A stretch of 64,000 nt of DNA from Trichosporon coremiiforme (GCA_039545355.1 BCJJ01000003.1:310001-374000); one strand, 5' to 3'; numbered from the stretch's first letter, positions 12,601 to 24,656 are shown. Notes: generated by a model not told the origin, from the sequence alone. Numbers and translations are program-made.

Positions 12601-14675
12601 TTACTCCTGCATCGACTCGGCGGCCTCGGCAAGCTCAGTGGCAGGCTTGGAGGGGCTCTGGTAGCGTGGCCGCTTCTTGGACTCAGCCGGCTCGGAGGTC
12701 GAGCTCACGGCGTCGACGGTGTCGAGGGTCCTGGCGTCCTGGCGTGTCGGTGAGAGCGAGGGAGAGCGGGGTGGGTCCTCGGCCAGGGAGTTCTGGGGCG
12801 CGAGTCCGATGTCCTTGAGGACCTGGAGCGCTGCCCAGACGGCGGTGCGCTGGTGCTCGCTGACCATGACGCCCTCAGCCACCGCCTGGAGGTGGCGGTA
12901 CGCAGCCTCTGCCTTTTTGCCCTTAAGCAGCTTTCCCTTTCCGCTGTCCTTCGCGCCGTCCTTCTCCTGCTCCTCGTTCAGAGCCGTGTCCTCGCCAAGC
13001 GGGTAGAAATCACCGGACGCCGAGAACCGCATTCCGTGCTCCAGAGGAATGCTGCGGCGCTGCAGCGCCTCGCGTCCTTTCTGCGTCCAGTAGTCGAGCG
13101 TCTCAGCGTTCGAGAACCAGTGCGCGAATGTAGCGTGCGACGGAAGCGTAGAAGCCGACACCTCAGAAGAGTCGATGGCGAGCTCGGCAGAGGGAGTCAG
13201 GATACCGCCGCCACGAACGAAGGCAGGGACGTTCTTCACGTTCCGCATCGCCTCCAGAATGCCAATGACAGCCAGCAGCGTCGTGTCGAGTCCCGGCTCG
13301 TGCGTAGGGTCGATGGCGGCGGTCGTCTCGGTGGACTCCTCGGCGGGAATTGCCTGCTTCTCTTGGGCAACTTCACCCTCAGGCTCAGACTCAGAAACCT
13401 TCAGGGACTTGGCAGTGCGCTCAGCCAGCCTCATGATGGCGTCCTTCGAGTCCTTGAACTCGGGCTTGTCGTACTCGGTGATAACGATCTGCGACCACGG
13501 CTGGTAGACACCCTTAAGAGGCGAGTCATCCAGGAGTACGACGTGCTTTTCGTCGAACTTGCCCAAATGCTCAATGACCTTGCGCAGATCCTTTTGCGTC
13601 TGAACCTTCTTGACTGAACGGTCAGCTTAAGCTTTCTCGACAATCAGCTGAACTCACAGTAGTTGTCGCCGAGAGACATCTTGTCACGAGCCCAGACACC
13701 GAGCAGATGACCCTGTTCACTGAGTAGAGCCTTCTCTCCGTCCATCTGCACCTCCTCTCCCTCCTGCTTCTCACCCTCGTCGTGCAACTTGTTCTTCTCA
13801 GGCTCGAGCTGATCCCAGCTACCGCGCGAGTAGACAGGACCGAAGGTCGTCTCTACCATCTTGCGAACATTGTGAGGCTGGGCGGAGCTCCAGACGAAGA
13901 CTTCCCATGCGCGACCGTCGGCATCGGGGCCGAAGAGGTACTCGAGGAAGTTGTGCAGGAATGGTCGAGGGTAAGCGCGCCTCTGCTTAGCAGGTCCGGA
14001 GGCAGAGCGGTAGACGAGCGCTCCGTTCAGGTCGAGGACAAGTAGCTTGGGCTCGACGTGGTCGCTGTACACGTCCTGCTCAGACGAGAAGCCGACGTAG
14101 TCATCAGGAGGGAGGATGATGGGCACACGCGGTGACCTCGGCGCACGCGGAGGCGATGCACCACGCCGTCCCGTTGCAGGAGCAAGAGGCGCAGGAGCGG
14201 GAGCGCGGCAGGCGAAGAGCGCTGGTGGCCGCCGAGCTCCGCCGTTAGCGTTGCCGGATTCCTCTTGTCTGCGCTGCCTGAGCTCCCAAGGCGGTATTCC
14301 GTCAGAGCGCGGTCCATCACGCGGTCCCCAGTTGTCTCTTGGCGGAGGGGGGCCACGGGGACCGTCAGAGTAGAACCTCGGACCAGGCGGGCCGCGGAAG
14401 TCCCACGGCGGCGGGGAACGCGCATGATACCGGTCATCGAAGCGAGGGGGAAGGGGGCCGCGGCGGTAGCTGTCGTAGCCGTCGAAGGGGCGGGGCCCGT
14501 CACGGTATCCGCCGCTACGAGTGCTGTACGGATGCTCGGAGCGCGCATCGTAACCGGGTCCACCATAGCCTCCGTTGCCGCCGGGAGGTCCGTTTCTGAA
14601 GCCGCCAGGCCCGTCGTGTCTTCTTGGCCGTACCATCGTTGCGAGTTGCGGTATCCGGCGCGGCGGAATGAGCAT
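12601..14675 (-). CDS. FCP1-homology (NIF/HAD) domain protein, probable pseudophosphatase
   Basis: Two exons (14675-13658 and 13613-12601) encode about 676 aa; a second in-frame ATG lies 14 codons in. The first about 120 residues are Gly/Arg/Pro/Tyr-rich (RGG-like), suggesting RNA binding. An FCP1/SCP-type HAD domain follows: LLVLDLNGALVYR, then PRPFLHNFLEYLFG, VFVWSSAQPHNVRKMV and, in exon 2, HVVLLDDSPLKG. In active FCP1/SCP enzymes the first motif is DxDx(T/V). Here it reads D-L-N-G-A, so the second catalytic Asp is Asn and the Thr is Ala. I infer impaired or absent phosphatase activity. The C-terminal third is Glu/Ser-rich without a recognised domain. Substrate and pathway are unknown. Confidence 0.8.
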
Positions 14676-15053
14676 ACAGTCGAAAGGAGGGTGACGGGTG
14701 GATGTGGTTGTCCCTTCCTTTAGTCGAGGGCGGAAATGGATTGATAATGCAAAGCTGCAGTCGTGAACGGAACAACAGAGTTGGAAGTTTTGGGTGCCTG
14801 GGTGGCAATTCAGAGTCGCGTTTCCCAGGAACCGAGTGCAGGTGCAATTAGACCAATGGCAAGCTCTTGTTAATGAGAGTTAATCACCCGCTTCAAATCG
14901 ACCAATACGAACGGGCTGTTTCAGCTCAGTGGTGTAGTGGTCATAACAGAACATACAATACTGAGCGTCGGTTCTGTGTGTCACAGGTGAGGACAAGCAA
15001 GACCGACTTAAGTCGCATACAAGAAAGTAAGTGGATACAGATATGGGTTACAA

Positions 15054-15937
15054 CTACAGGCCAGGCAAGCTGTCGAGACCGATGCACTCGGCGAGCAGAC
15101 CGCGTTTCGTGCTCGGCCAGTCGGCATCATCCGGCGGTTCGCAGTACTGCCACTGGTCATCCATGTAGAATGTGAGCCAGACCTCGAGCCAGGGAGTCGA
15201 CAGGAGCTTGATCATCTCGAGCGAGGAGAGTTTCTGGGGTGGTCTTAGCGTTTGTCTCGGCAACAAGACAAGATTACTCACAGGCCAGTCGGGATTGGGG
15301 TCACGCTCGACCGTGGGCACGGGAAGCAGGCTGTGGCCGGAGATGTGGCGGGTGCGGTTCAGCTTCCTGGCAAGTCAGATCCCCGCCCGCAACCGTTACG
15401 CATGGCTCACTGGAGAAGCTTCATCGTCCTTTTGCGAAGGAGCTGCTCTATTCTGTCGGCATTCTCGAGCAGCATCAGTTTGACGACATCGGACACCGGA
15501 TCGTAAATGCGTGGGTCGCGGGGAATGCCGGCTTCTTCCAGCTCGTCGATGAGAGTGGCGACGCCAACGTCGAGCATCCACTCATTGATGCGGTAGCTGG
15601 GGAAGAACTCGAGAACATTTCCCGCTGGCGAGTCGACTGACGATCCCATGCTGAAAACAATCGACTCGGCCTTGGCGACAATGGCGTTCTCGACAGTGCC
15701 GTACGACACGGAGACGAAACGGTGAATGCGCTCCGCCATGATGCCGACGAGGAGCTGCTCGAGCTCGTTTGCGGGGTCTTGCGGAGGAGGGATCTGGTAG
15801 CGTGCAGGAAGGAGTTGTGACTCAACACTCGCCAGGTTCACAAGCCGCGCCGACCGCCGCCGGGGCCGGGTCGGACAGAGGCGCTCGATGGCAGCGGGGT
15901 TGATATCGATCATGGTGTTGACAAGGTTTGGAAACAT
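15054..15937 (-). CDS. hypothetical protein, tandem paralogue A
   Basis: Not a recognised family. Three exons (15937-15411, 15366-15282 and 15233-15054) join in frame to give 263 aa. Introns have gtgagc/gtgagt donors; the intron between exons 2 and 3 is about 48 nt. The middle carries an acidic/hydrophobic stretch (MLDVGVATLIDELEEAG). The end is Trp- and Asp-rich (WLEVWLTFYMDDQWQYC). There is no signal peptide or membrane segment. Its 85-nt second exon, the phases of both introns (2, then 0) and motifs such as DPNPDWP and AECIGLDS parallel the next gene downstream on the minus strand, so I infer a tandem duplication. An in-frame upstream ATG near 16099 is possible but less likely. Confidence 0.65.
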
Positions 15938-16325
15938 GGAAGAGTGAGCTGTGCTTCGTTGTAATAAGCGTGACAAGAGTGTGGGAGGACAACAGCCAGC
16001 GGAAGCATGAGCGCAGGAAGAGGTGTTTGATCGGATCGGCTGCTCGACAGTAACATCAGTCAGTTCACGGCAAGCCGCAGCGCCCTCGTCAGCGACCATC
16101 GTGTGTGAAGGGGTGATAGGCTCGAGGTGCCGAGCTTATCAAACGTCTGGCGAAAGGCTGGACGGCACGAACGAGGGCTCGGTCTAGAAAATCCGTGTAT
16201 TGATACACCTCGCGTGGTTATTCATTATATGCAACTATGTGACACAGCGTTCTGATGGTGAGAAGATGGGGGGAGTGATAGAGAGAGAGTCCGTGTGCGC
16301 TCAGACATGTCTCAGTGCGCGGCAC

Positions 16326-17213
16326 TCAGCATGCCTCAGCGTCGGACACAGCCGCCCCATTCTGGAGCATCTTGAACCCCGTGACGCCAATGCACTGCGC
16401 CAAGGCGTGTTCCTTCTCTTGACGCAAGTCGAGGTTCGAAACCAGAGCAGCGTAAGCAGCGTCCGAGGCGTAGTAGCTCAGCCACCGATCGAGCTCCACA
16501 TCACTGATCCGCTTGATGGTCTGCAGGGAATCGAGTTGCTGCCCGTCAGTCTCGTGTCAACATGCTACAAGCGATCAACGACGTCCAAGCTCGTGCAGCG
16601 GAGGTGCCGGGATCTTGCCGTGCGCCCCGGGACTCACTGGAAGATCGGGGTCGGGTGCGGCGCCGTCCATGGTGAGCACGGGTTTCAGCTTGCAACCCAG
16701 CGAGTGCAGGACCTTGTTCTCCTTCCTGCCATTGTCAGCATCAATGCCGTCACAGCTTTTCAGTCACTGGGACTCTTGGGTCTCCAATCGACCTTGATGC
16801 CCCCAGCTTTGATCTTTCGATCGCCTAATGATTATCTGCGTGAACTCACTTTGACAAGTCGATAAACATGGCACGCAGCCGCCTGCTGAACTGCCGATGC
16901 CGGGTAAGAGACTGCTCATCGGACTCCTCCCTCGCCTCCGGAATGTTCGACAGCGCCGGACTCAGTGACGAGCGGGAGACGCCAAACACAGAGCGGTGGT
17001 GCACAAACACGTCTTGCCAGATGAGCAGATCTGAGGAATCGCCCATGAAGATTTCCGACTGCTGGAAGGGGGCGAGGTCCTGGCCTCGAGGGGCGGGCTG
17101 GCAGCGGAGACCTCATTGTCGAACACCATCTTGGGTAGGATCTTCGAGCTGGAATAGGAGGTGTCTGGCGGGCGATGGTGAAATGACAAAGGCAATCTAC
17201 TGAGATCAGACAT
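16326..17213 (-). CDS. hypothetical protein, tandem paralogue B, apparent frameshift
   Basis: Not a recognised family. Proposed exons are 17213-16850, 16725-16638 and 16520-16326. Exons 2 and 3 join cleanly (phases 2 and 0, as in the neighbouring paralogue). Motifs match that gene: VFDNEVSAASP versus VFSMGSSVDSP, APDPDLP versus DPNPDWP, and AQCIGV versus AECIGL. Exon 1 does not stay in one frame. The N-terminal frame containing VFDNEVSAASP must shift by one base near 17101-17106 (a C-rich run) to enter the frame of GQDLAPFQQSEIFMGD. One missing C would explain this, either a real frameshift or a sequencing/assembly error. The gene may therefore be a pseudogene. The start ATG at 17213 is tentative. 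Confidence 0.5.
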
Positions 17214-17644
17214 TCTGCATGCAGGCTTTCTGATGCTCGCACTCATATACTCACACTGCGGTTCAGACACGGATATGGAGAGTGACAGACGCCGGTTGGT
17301 CACCGATGCCGCGCCCTCGCGACAGATCGTCGCAGTAGACAACTGGCCTACCCTCAGAAGACACTTAGCGCAATCGCACCGAAGTGGCGTCTTCTTAGGG
17401 TACGGACCAGCATGCGATGTTGCAAGCCCAAGAGCCAGCCATCGTCATCTGCATCCCGGTCTATCCTCGTCATCCAAATCGCTCCGATCTCCACATGATA
17501 TGGTTGATGCAAATGGGTGATGCTAGCGGGAGCGGGGCGCTACCGTTTCCCGATGCTAGCCTCCATTGATCCAAACTGCAGATGCTGTTGGATTCTCACC
17601 CCATAGGTGGCGGCTGTATCGGGTATGATTGCATACATTCTAGT
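17214..17644. other. intergenic spacer between paralogue B and PEX10
   Basis: I see no supported gene here. Upstream of the chosen start of paralogue B, a short open frame with a consensus gtgagt donor near 17254 could be a 5' exon of that gene, but its reading frame does not join cleanly. Confidence 0.4.
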
Positions 17645-18873
17645 CTAAAGGTTGTAAGCCGCGACAAGCCGCTCCATTCTCAGCGCCTGTCGACAGAGGG
17701 GACACTCCATCTTGTCCAGTCCGCCCAGGCATCCCCAACAGAAGATGTGACCGCACTCCGTCACGGCAACTGTGCCACCCGATCCTTCACCTGATCCGCG
17801 AGGTTCCAGACAAAGAGTGCACTGTCGCTCTGGGAGTTCTTGCGCTTCGATCGTGAGATACGTGTTAGGCGCGTCGTAGTTCGTGCCGGGAGTAACGACG
17901 ACAGAGTTCTTCGGGCCACTGACTGGGGTTGGGCCGGAATCGTTCTTCTCCTTCGGAAGGATACCAGCGGGGATAGCCGCCCTGGGAGCCGACGAAGAGC
18001 TGCTCCTGAACCGCGGGAACAACCGGTAGAGCAGAGGGAGCGCCATAATGAGACCCAGTGGCTCATAAGACGGTGCACGATTCTCGGGTCGACGAGGCGG
18101 GAGATCGGAGATCTATTCGGGTCAGCTAGCTTGAATGCTGATGAACTCACGTAGCTCAAGCCAGTTAAGCGACGAGCAGCCTCGTAGAATGTTCCTTTGA
18201 ACATGAAGAGGACCAAGTGAATCTCCGGCAAGCTCTGGCCGAGCGGCGACTCCAGGAACTTCGCCAATCGAGCCTTAGCACGGGCCACGAACGAGTCATC
18301 TCCGGGTTGACCCTTCAGATAATTCAACATAGAGGGGGAGGTAATGATTGTCGGGAGTAGGAGGAAGATAATGGTGACTAGGCGACGCTGAGGTGTCAGC
18401 TGAGAAACATGAGCAAGCTTACACTTCGTGATGGCAGTTGTTTTGTTCGCCGACGCATGGGAAGAACGTCGGTATACTCTTCTCCCAATGTCTGCTTTCC
18501 GCGGCCAAAAGTCAAGAGAAGGTACGCCGCGCGCACCGCTAGGTCAACGATCATCTGCCGGTGGGCAAGCCATCGAGTTCCTGTAAGGTCAGTTTGAAGG
18601 CTCCGAAACACGCAACTCACCGGCAGCCGATCGGATAAGCTCGGAAACAAGCTCAGTCAATCGAGACACTTGAGTTGCATCGCGTTGATAAGACCTCACT
18701 AATGCGTCAGCGTTGATGACTTCCACCGATATCGGAGACTACGCACGGATCTGGGCCTGAGACGCTGCGTCAGGCTGAAGTCGGTCATACGGGTCCGGAG
18801 GCGATGCTCTCGTCAATGGCTGTGACGGAGCAGAATGCGGAACATTGGCTGCAACAGCTCTTGTACTGTCCAT
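17645..18873 (-). CDS. PEX10: peroxisome biogenesis RING E3 ligase Pex10
   Basis: Integral peroxisomal membrane RING protein that, with Pex2 and Pex12, ubiquitinates the import receptor Pex5. Several short introns interrupt it. The N-terminal exon ends PYDRLQPDAASQAQIR; then come membrane-embedded segments such as AGTRWLAHRQMIVDLAVRA. The C-terminus has a C3HC4 RING: CTLC, CGHIFCWGC and CPLCRQ with the expected spacing. It ends a few residues after the RING, as usual for Pex10. The ATG at 18873 is the first Met before the recognisable sequence. It is divergent from the HOS2 gene, with 316 bp between the two starts, so regulatory elements are likely shared. Confidence 0.9.
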
Positions 18874-19189
18874 GTCGGAGGTGGTTGAAAACGAAGGAAG
18901 GAGGAAGGTGGTGGTAATTGCTGACAGCTCGGTCGGCTTCGACGCCGATAGTAGCCGGTCCAGGACATCGGCGGAGGAGAGCGTAAGCGGAGTTAGATTT
19001 GCTCCCGCCAAATCTCGAACTTGGGTGGCAAGAGTTCTTGGGAGACCGCAGCCATGTTGGGTTGCTGAAGCTGACTCAATTTTCCCTTGCCAACATCCAC
19101 GATACCCAGCGCATCTGAACGCGCGACACCCGAAAATCGATATCCAGAGAGGATCTCGAGCGCATACCGCGCGCTGACCGCCTCTCACC

Positions 19190-20736
19190 ATGTCGACTCT
19201 TGTGGATTACCCGACCTTTTCTGAGAGCCCGTTCTTCTTCGACAGGCGCAATTTGCACATCCCCCAGGAGGAAGCCAAGCACATCCAGGTATGCAGTTGC
19301 GAGCACCGGTTATCCAGAAGCTAACGACTGCAGGATCACTCCAAACCGACAGTATCGTATTATTTTCCAAAGGATGTTGGCAACTACCACTACGGAGTGA
19401 GTAGCCTCGGCTGGAGCGATCGGGAGACCCGCTGACAGCTTAGGAACGGCATCCGATGCGTCCGCATCGTCTGATGCTGACTAACAACCTTGTCCTGGGT
19501 TACGGATTACACAACAACATGGACATGTACAACCCGAGAAAGGCGACCGAGGACGAGCTGCGCGAGTTCCACGATGCGGACTACGTCGAGTTTCTGAAGC
19601 GCGTGACGCCGAAGAACGCCCAGCAACTGACTAAGGACTACACAATGTACAATATTGGTGACGACTGCCCGATCTTCCACGACCTGTTTAACTTCTGCAA
19701 GCAGTACGCTGGCGGATCATTGGCAGCGGGACGAAAACTCAGCCAGGGCGGAACCGATATCGCGATCAACTGGAGTGGTGGATTGCACCACGCGAAGAAG
19801 GGCGAGGCGAGCGGTTTCTGCTACGTGAACGACATCGTGCTAGCCATTCTTGAGCTTCTCCGGTACCATCCTCGCGTGCTCTACATTGACATCGATATCC
19901 ACCATGGTGATGGCGTACAGGAGGCGTTCTACCTGTCGAACCGGGTTCTCACCGTCTCGTTCCACAAGTATGCTGTCGACTTCTTCCCCGGAACTGGCAA
20001 CCTCAGCGAGATCGGATCCAACCTCGGCAAACACTTTGCGATCAACGTACCGCTGCTCGACGGCATCGACGACGAGAGCTACATCTCGCTGTTCAAGAGC
20101 GTCATGGAGCCGACGATTACGACGTACCGGCCATCAGCGATCGTGTTGCAGTGCGGCGCAGACTCGCTCGGATGTGACCGTCTCGGAACGTTCAATCTCT
20201 CAATCGCGGCTCACGGCGAGTGTGTGCGATTCATCAAGACGTTCGGTCTTCCTCTCCTCGTTCTCGGCGGCGGTGGGTACCGCCAGAGCTCCGTTTCGCG
20301 ATGCTGGGCGTATGAGACGGGTGTGTGCAACGGTGTTGAGCTGCCGAAGGAGCTTCCACCGAACAACTACTACGAGTTTTTTGGTCCCGACTACTCTCTG
20401 CACCCGCCGTTGTCCGGTCACATCCAGAACCTCAACACGCGGCAGTCGCTCGAGCGCATCCGTGTTTCGATCCGCGAAAAGTTGCGGTACCTGAACGGCG
20501 CGCCGAGTGTGCAGATGCAGGACATCCCGCCAGACCTGCAAGGCTTCCTCGAGAGCGAGGAGCGGAAGCAGGAGGAGGTCGACGAGGAGATGAACAACGG
20601 CACGGCGGGCGAGGACCGAAGCGACGGTCCGCAGAAGCGCAACGAGTACTTCGACCTCGAGGTCGGTGGCGACGGCCATGGAGCGAGCGGAGTCGAGCAG
20701 CAGACCTCGCGAGGCAAGCGGACAATCCGGTTCTAG
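19190..20736 (+). CDS. HOS2: class I histone deacetylase, Hos2 type
   Basis: Zn-dependent histone deacetylase, expected as the catalytic subunit of a Set3C-like corepressor complex. Three exons (19190-19288, 19334-19396 and 19444-20736) give 484 aa. Diagnostic motifs are [13 protein letters not shown], then [18 protein letters not shown], the metal/active-site run [21 protein letters not shown] and LGGGGYR with the catalytic Tyr. The N-terminal match and overall length favour Hos2 over Rpd3. The last about 60 residues are acidic and then basic (ending GKRTIRF), as in other class I enzymes. Both introns are about 45 nt. An active enzyme is expected because all catalytic residues are present. 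Confidence 0.93.
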
Positions 20737-20977
20737 ACGGCGCCTCGCGACTTTCTTTTTCTTCTTCTCCTTCGGTTGGGATACCTCGGACACGGATACT
20801 GGTATCGAAATAATTGTACTACTACTACACCACTACTGTTACTTGACTAGTCAGCATGTATCAATCTCCAAGCACGTTCTGCTGATATTTACATTCCAAA
20901 TTGTAAATGTAGTTGAGGTGCGTAATGTACCGAATCGAACTACCTAACCACTGACCCAGGCGAGAGACCCCTCTATT

Positions 20978-21972
20978 TATATCTTGGTGTGCTTAAGCCC
21001 CTCCGCCCATGCCTGCAAGTCAGTTATCGCACTACCACGTGTAGCTCACCAGAAACACCAACGACGTCGCGAATCTTGGCGGCTTCGTTCGCGGTCAGCC
21101 TGTTCTTCATGCTCGTGAGGAAGGTGTCGAAGACGTCGTCGGCGTCGCGGGCGTGTTGGAACTCGTCGTGGCAGAGGGCGTGGATCTTCTGCCAGAGCTT
21201 CGGGTCAGAGACGACCGAGTGGAACTTGGTGCTCTGGACGGGCGACGGCGGTCCGCGGCTCTCGTACAGGTCGCCAGGCTCGCCGCCGTCGGTCGTGACA
21301 GTGAGCTGGGGCGTGGGCGGCTTGTTTCGCGCGTGCTTGGCGTCTGGTGTCGTCGGGTCCTCCGTCTGCAGTGGCGACAGCGTCGGGTGGTCCCGCTTCG
21401 CGCCAAGTCCTCCGGCCGCAGCCCCAGCCGCAGCACCGGCACCACCAGCGGCGAGCGTCGCAGACGGGGAAGGCGCAGGGGCGGTAACAGGAGGGGAGGC
21501 ACCACTGGGCTTCGCCATGAGCATGATCGTCGCACCATTGGTCAGATCGTACTCCTTCAGCAGCTTCGAGTCCGCAAGTACCTTGCCCTTCAGCAGCAGT
21601 CGCTGAGCGTCGGCAGGCGGGCCGCCAGCGGCATGGATTTGCTTCTTCAAGTCCGCGACCGAGTCGGATAGGCTCGCCTCGACGTTGAGCTTCAGTGCCG
21701 GCTTCAGCGACTTGATGTTCAGGTTCACCTTCGAGTCTGCAGGTTAGCTGCCGATTAATTCCGTATAGCTCACCTTGGGGGGTGTCGACATCCATGGCCT
21801 CGGGCGGCGGGCGGACCTCGGTGTTGACGACGCCGACCTTGCGCGGGCGAGTGGACAAGGGCGGGGTGTAGTAGGCAGCATAGTTGACTGGCCGGTTCGA
21901 GAGCTGCTCTAGGTATCTCCGGGCGAAAGCCTTCTCCTCTCCCAATCGCTCTCCGGTGAGGGGCGTGTCCAT
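20978..21972 (-). CDS. GET5: ubiquitin-like GET-pathway protein Get5/Mdy2
   Basis: Predicted Get5/Mdy2 (animal UBL4A counterpart), which with Get4 and Sgt2 hands tail-anchored proteins to Get3. Three exons (21972-21774, 21736-21050 and 21012-20978) give about 306 aa; an in-frame upstream ATG at 22059 would add 29. The N-terminus has AFARRYLEQLSNRP, resembling the Get4-binding region. A ubiquitin-like domain follows (VADLKKQIHAAGG, QRLLLKGKVLADSKLL). Next is a Pro/Ala/Gly-rich linker, and a C-terminal helical segment (KLWQKIHALCHDEF, DDVFDTFLTSM) that fits the dimerisation domain. The last exon is only 35 nt. It is divergent from SPB4. Confidence 0.8.
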
Positions 21973-22259
21973 CGTGCTGGTCGCAGGTGCGGTTACTAGG
22001 TGAGATCGCAATCGATGATGCTGGACCTTCCTTCTGGCCAGATCGATCGGGATCGGCATTGCCTCGTCGCCCTTTGCTCCCGCTGTTAATCGTCTTTAAC
22101 CATCGCATTAGCTTCTGCAGTCTAATGGCACAGACGTCATCCGGTATTCTGCCAGCTGTAGAAGCACGTGACCTCGGACCTGAGATTTCGATATTTTGAT
22201 TTCTGGGTCGCGAGCAGGCGGGTGGCAACAACCACCCCCACGAGCAACAGACAGCAAGC
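21973..22259. promoter_or_regulatory. bidirectional promoter GET5/SPB4 with CACGTG box
   Basis: The 287-bp spacer separates divergent starts. A palindromic CACGTG lies at 22165-22170 in the context GCACGTGACC. This core is the classic binding site of bHLH regulators such as Cbf1 in fungi; its use here is inferred only from sequence. Confidence 0.45.
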
Positions 22260-24583
22260 ATGCCTCAGCCTCCGGGAGCCGCGTGGGACAGCCTGAAACC
22301 GGGACTGACCGACTGGATAGCGGAGGTCATCGCTCAGCAGGGATGGGAGCGCATGACGCCCGTCCAGGCGGGTAGCATCCCGCGAGCGCTGAAGAACCAG
22401 GATTGCGTTGTTGAGGTGAGTCGAGTGGAGGGTGATGCGGGCCGCCGGTCCTGAATCCAGCTTAACAGGAGTTGCAAAGCTAACAACGCAGGCCGTGACC
22501 GGATCAGGAAAGACACTAGCCTTTGTAATTCCCGTTCTGGAGCGCCTCGTCCGCAACGAGCACAAATATAAGAAGGGCGAGGTCGCCGCGCTGGTGATCG
22601 CGCCGACCCGGTAAGCACAGCTGTTCGATGCTCACGTTTTAGCTGACAGACAGTGAGCTTGCCTCTCAGATCTACGATGTGTTCAACCTGTTCCTCAGCT
22701 CTATCCAGCCGCCAGAGCCCGAGGTCGAAGAGGGTGAGACGCCTCCTCCGGTCGAGCCAGCGCCGTACTCGCTGCCTACGCTCGTGACCTCAGGTACGGA
22801 GAAACCGTACGACACCTTCTTCGAGAGGAGCTCGAACATCATCATCGGAACGCCCGGACGACTTGCGAACTTCCTCCTCGCTCCGCGCGGACTGAGTGCC
22901 GTCAAGGTGTCCAACCTGGACGTGCTCGTGCTGGACGAGGCGGACAGGCTCGTGTCTTCCCCCGACCACAGGCGAGACGTCGAGCGCATCATCAAGCACC
23001 TCCCAAAGCAGCGGCGCACGCATCTGTTCTCCGCGACGATGACGGACGCGATCGAGGACCTCATCGGCCTCGGACTGCGGAATCCGGTCCGTATCGTCGT
23101 CAATCTGAAGGACAAACGCGCGAAGAAGGAGGGCGAGGAGCGGAGAATTCCCCTCGGGCTGCAGAACACATACACTGTCTGCGAGCCTGCGGACAAGACG
23201 CTGCAGCTCGTACGCAACCTGAAGCGTGAGGCTGAGAAGCACCAGAACGCCAAATTCATTGTGTACTTCTCGACCGGTGCTGCCGTCGACTACTTCTACA
23301 GGGTGAGTATTATCTTTCCAAGCTTTCTCAACCCGTTTTTCCCTAGCTGACCGAACCAGGTCCTCTCAAAGATTCCGGAACTCGAGAACTTCCACCTGAC
23401 TTCGCTGCACGGTGACCTTCCCCCTCGCGTTCGTGACCAGGCGCTTGCGTCTTTTACGTCTCACCCCTCGTCCCACCTATCCCCCGCCGTTCTGTTGTGT
23501 ACGGACCTGGCGTCCCGTGGTGTCGATTTCTCCGACATCGACTGCGTTTTGCAGTACGACACGCCGACGGACCCCAAGACGTTCTCGCACCGTGTAGGCC
23601 GAACAGCGCGCGCGGGACGGAGCGGTAAGGCGATCCTGCTCCTGACCAAGGGAAGGGAGGAAGAGTACATCGAGCTTTTGCGTGTGCGGAAGATTCCGCT
23701 GGTTGGCATTGAGCCGCTCAGCGCTGAACTTGAGCCGCGCACTGTCTCCGAGGAGGCAGACATGGGGGCCGAGCGTGTCGACCCCGGCAGCCTTGAGCTG
23801 ATGGAGGAGATCCGATCCCTGGCGCTCCAGGACCGTGACCTGTTTGACCGTGGCGCGCGCGCGTTCGTGTCCAGCGTTAAGGCGTACTCAAAGCATGAGG
23901 CTGGGTTCATCTTTCGCGTCGCGGACCTCGACTTCAACGCGATGGCGATTGCGTTCGGCCTCCTCCGTCTCCCCGCCATGCCAGAGGTGCGCGACTGGAA
24001 GAAGGGCGACGCAAAGCTGAAGGAGAAGTACGAGGCCGCTCTTGCTAAGGCTGCTGAGCCCTCTGACCTCGCCGAGAAGGAGGGCGAGGAGGAGGAGGAG
24101 AAGGAGCTGCCCAAGTACACTCCGCCAGTACCCTTCACCGAGGCACAGATCGACTGGGACACATACGCCTATGCTTCGAAGCAGCGCGAAGCCGCGCGCC
24201 AGGCTGAGCTTGTGACCAAGGCCGCGAACCGGGAGAAGGACGCCGAGGAGCGCGAGAAGCGCGCGAAGAAGCGCAAGATCGAGAAGGAGCTGCGATCCGC
24301 CTGGAGTAACCAGAAGGAGCGCAAGGTCGCGCGCCTCGACAGGAGGGAGAAACGTGACCTCAAGAAGAAGCGCGAGTGGGAGCGCAAACAGATCGAGGCC
24401 GGCGAGGAGGTCGAGCGCGCGGATGTGCAGCTCAGCAAGAAGAAGAGGAAGGAGCAGGCCGAGGACGATGACGACTGGGAGGGCGACTACAAGACTCTCA
24501 GGCGAGAGGTCGACGAGGAGCGCACGTCCAGGAAGGGCAACAAGAAGGACAACATTGGCGGCATGTTCGATGATCTTGACTAG
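22260..24583 (+). CDS. SPB4: ATP-dependent rRNA helicase Spb4
   Basis: DEAD-box helicase needed for 60S ribosomal subunit maturation in the nucleolus. Four exons (22260-22415, 22492-22610, 22654-23302 and 23360-24583) give 715 aa. Motifs appear in order: [10 protein letters not shown] (Q motif), AVTGSGKT (motif I), APTRELA (Ia), IIIGTPGRL (Ib), VLDEADRL (II), FSATM (III), then TDLASRGVD and [10 protein letters not shown] (V and VI). The C-terminal extension matches Spb4 ([27 protein letters not shown]), then a long Lys/Glu-rich coiled tail ending GGMFDDLD. It overlaps nothing, but the convergent TMEM184 gene ends only 73 bp away. Confidence 0.93.
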
Positions 24584-24656
24584 AGCGAGCGTGAACTAGA
24601 ATACCCTGCATCCACTATGTACCAATACAATACAGTGTCTACTTGTCCCTTTGCTT

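Noticed and set aside
14925..15005. tRNA-like sequence (CAGCTCAGTGGTGTAGTGG)
   Set aside because: It resembles an A box, but no matching B box, T-arm or acceptor pairing can be drawn, so a tRNA or clear tRNA relic is not supported.
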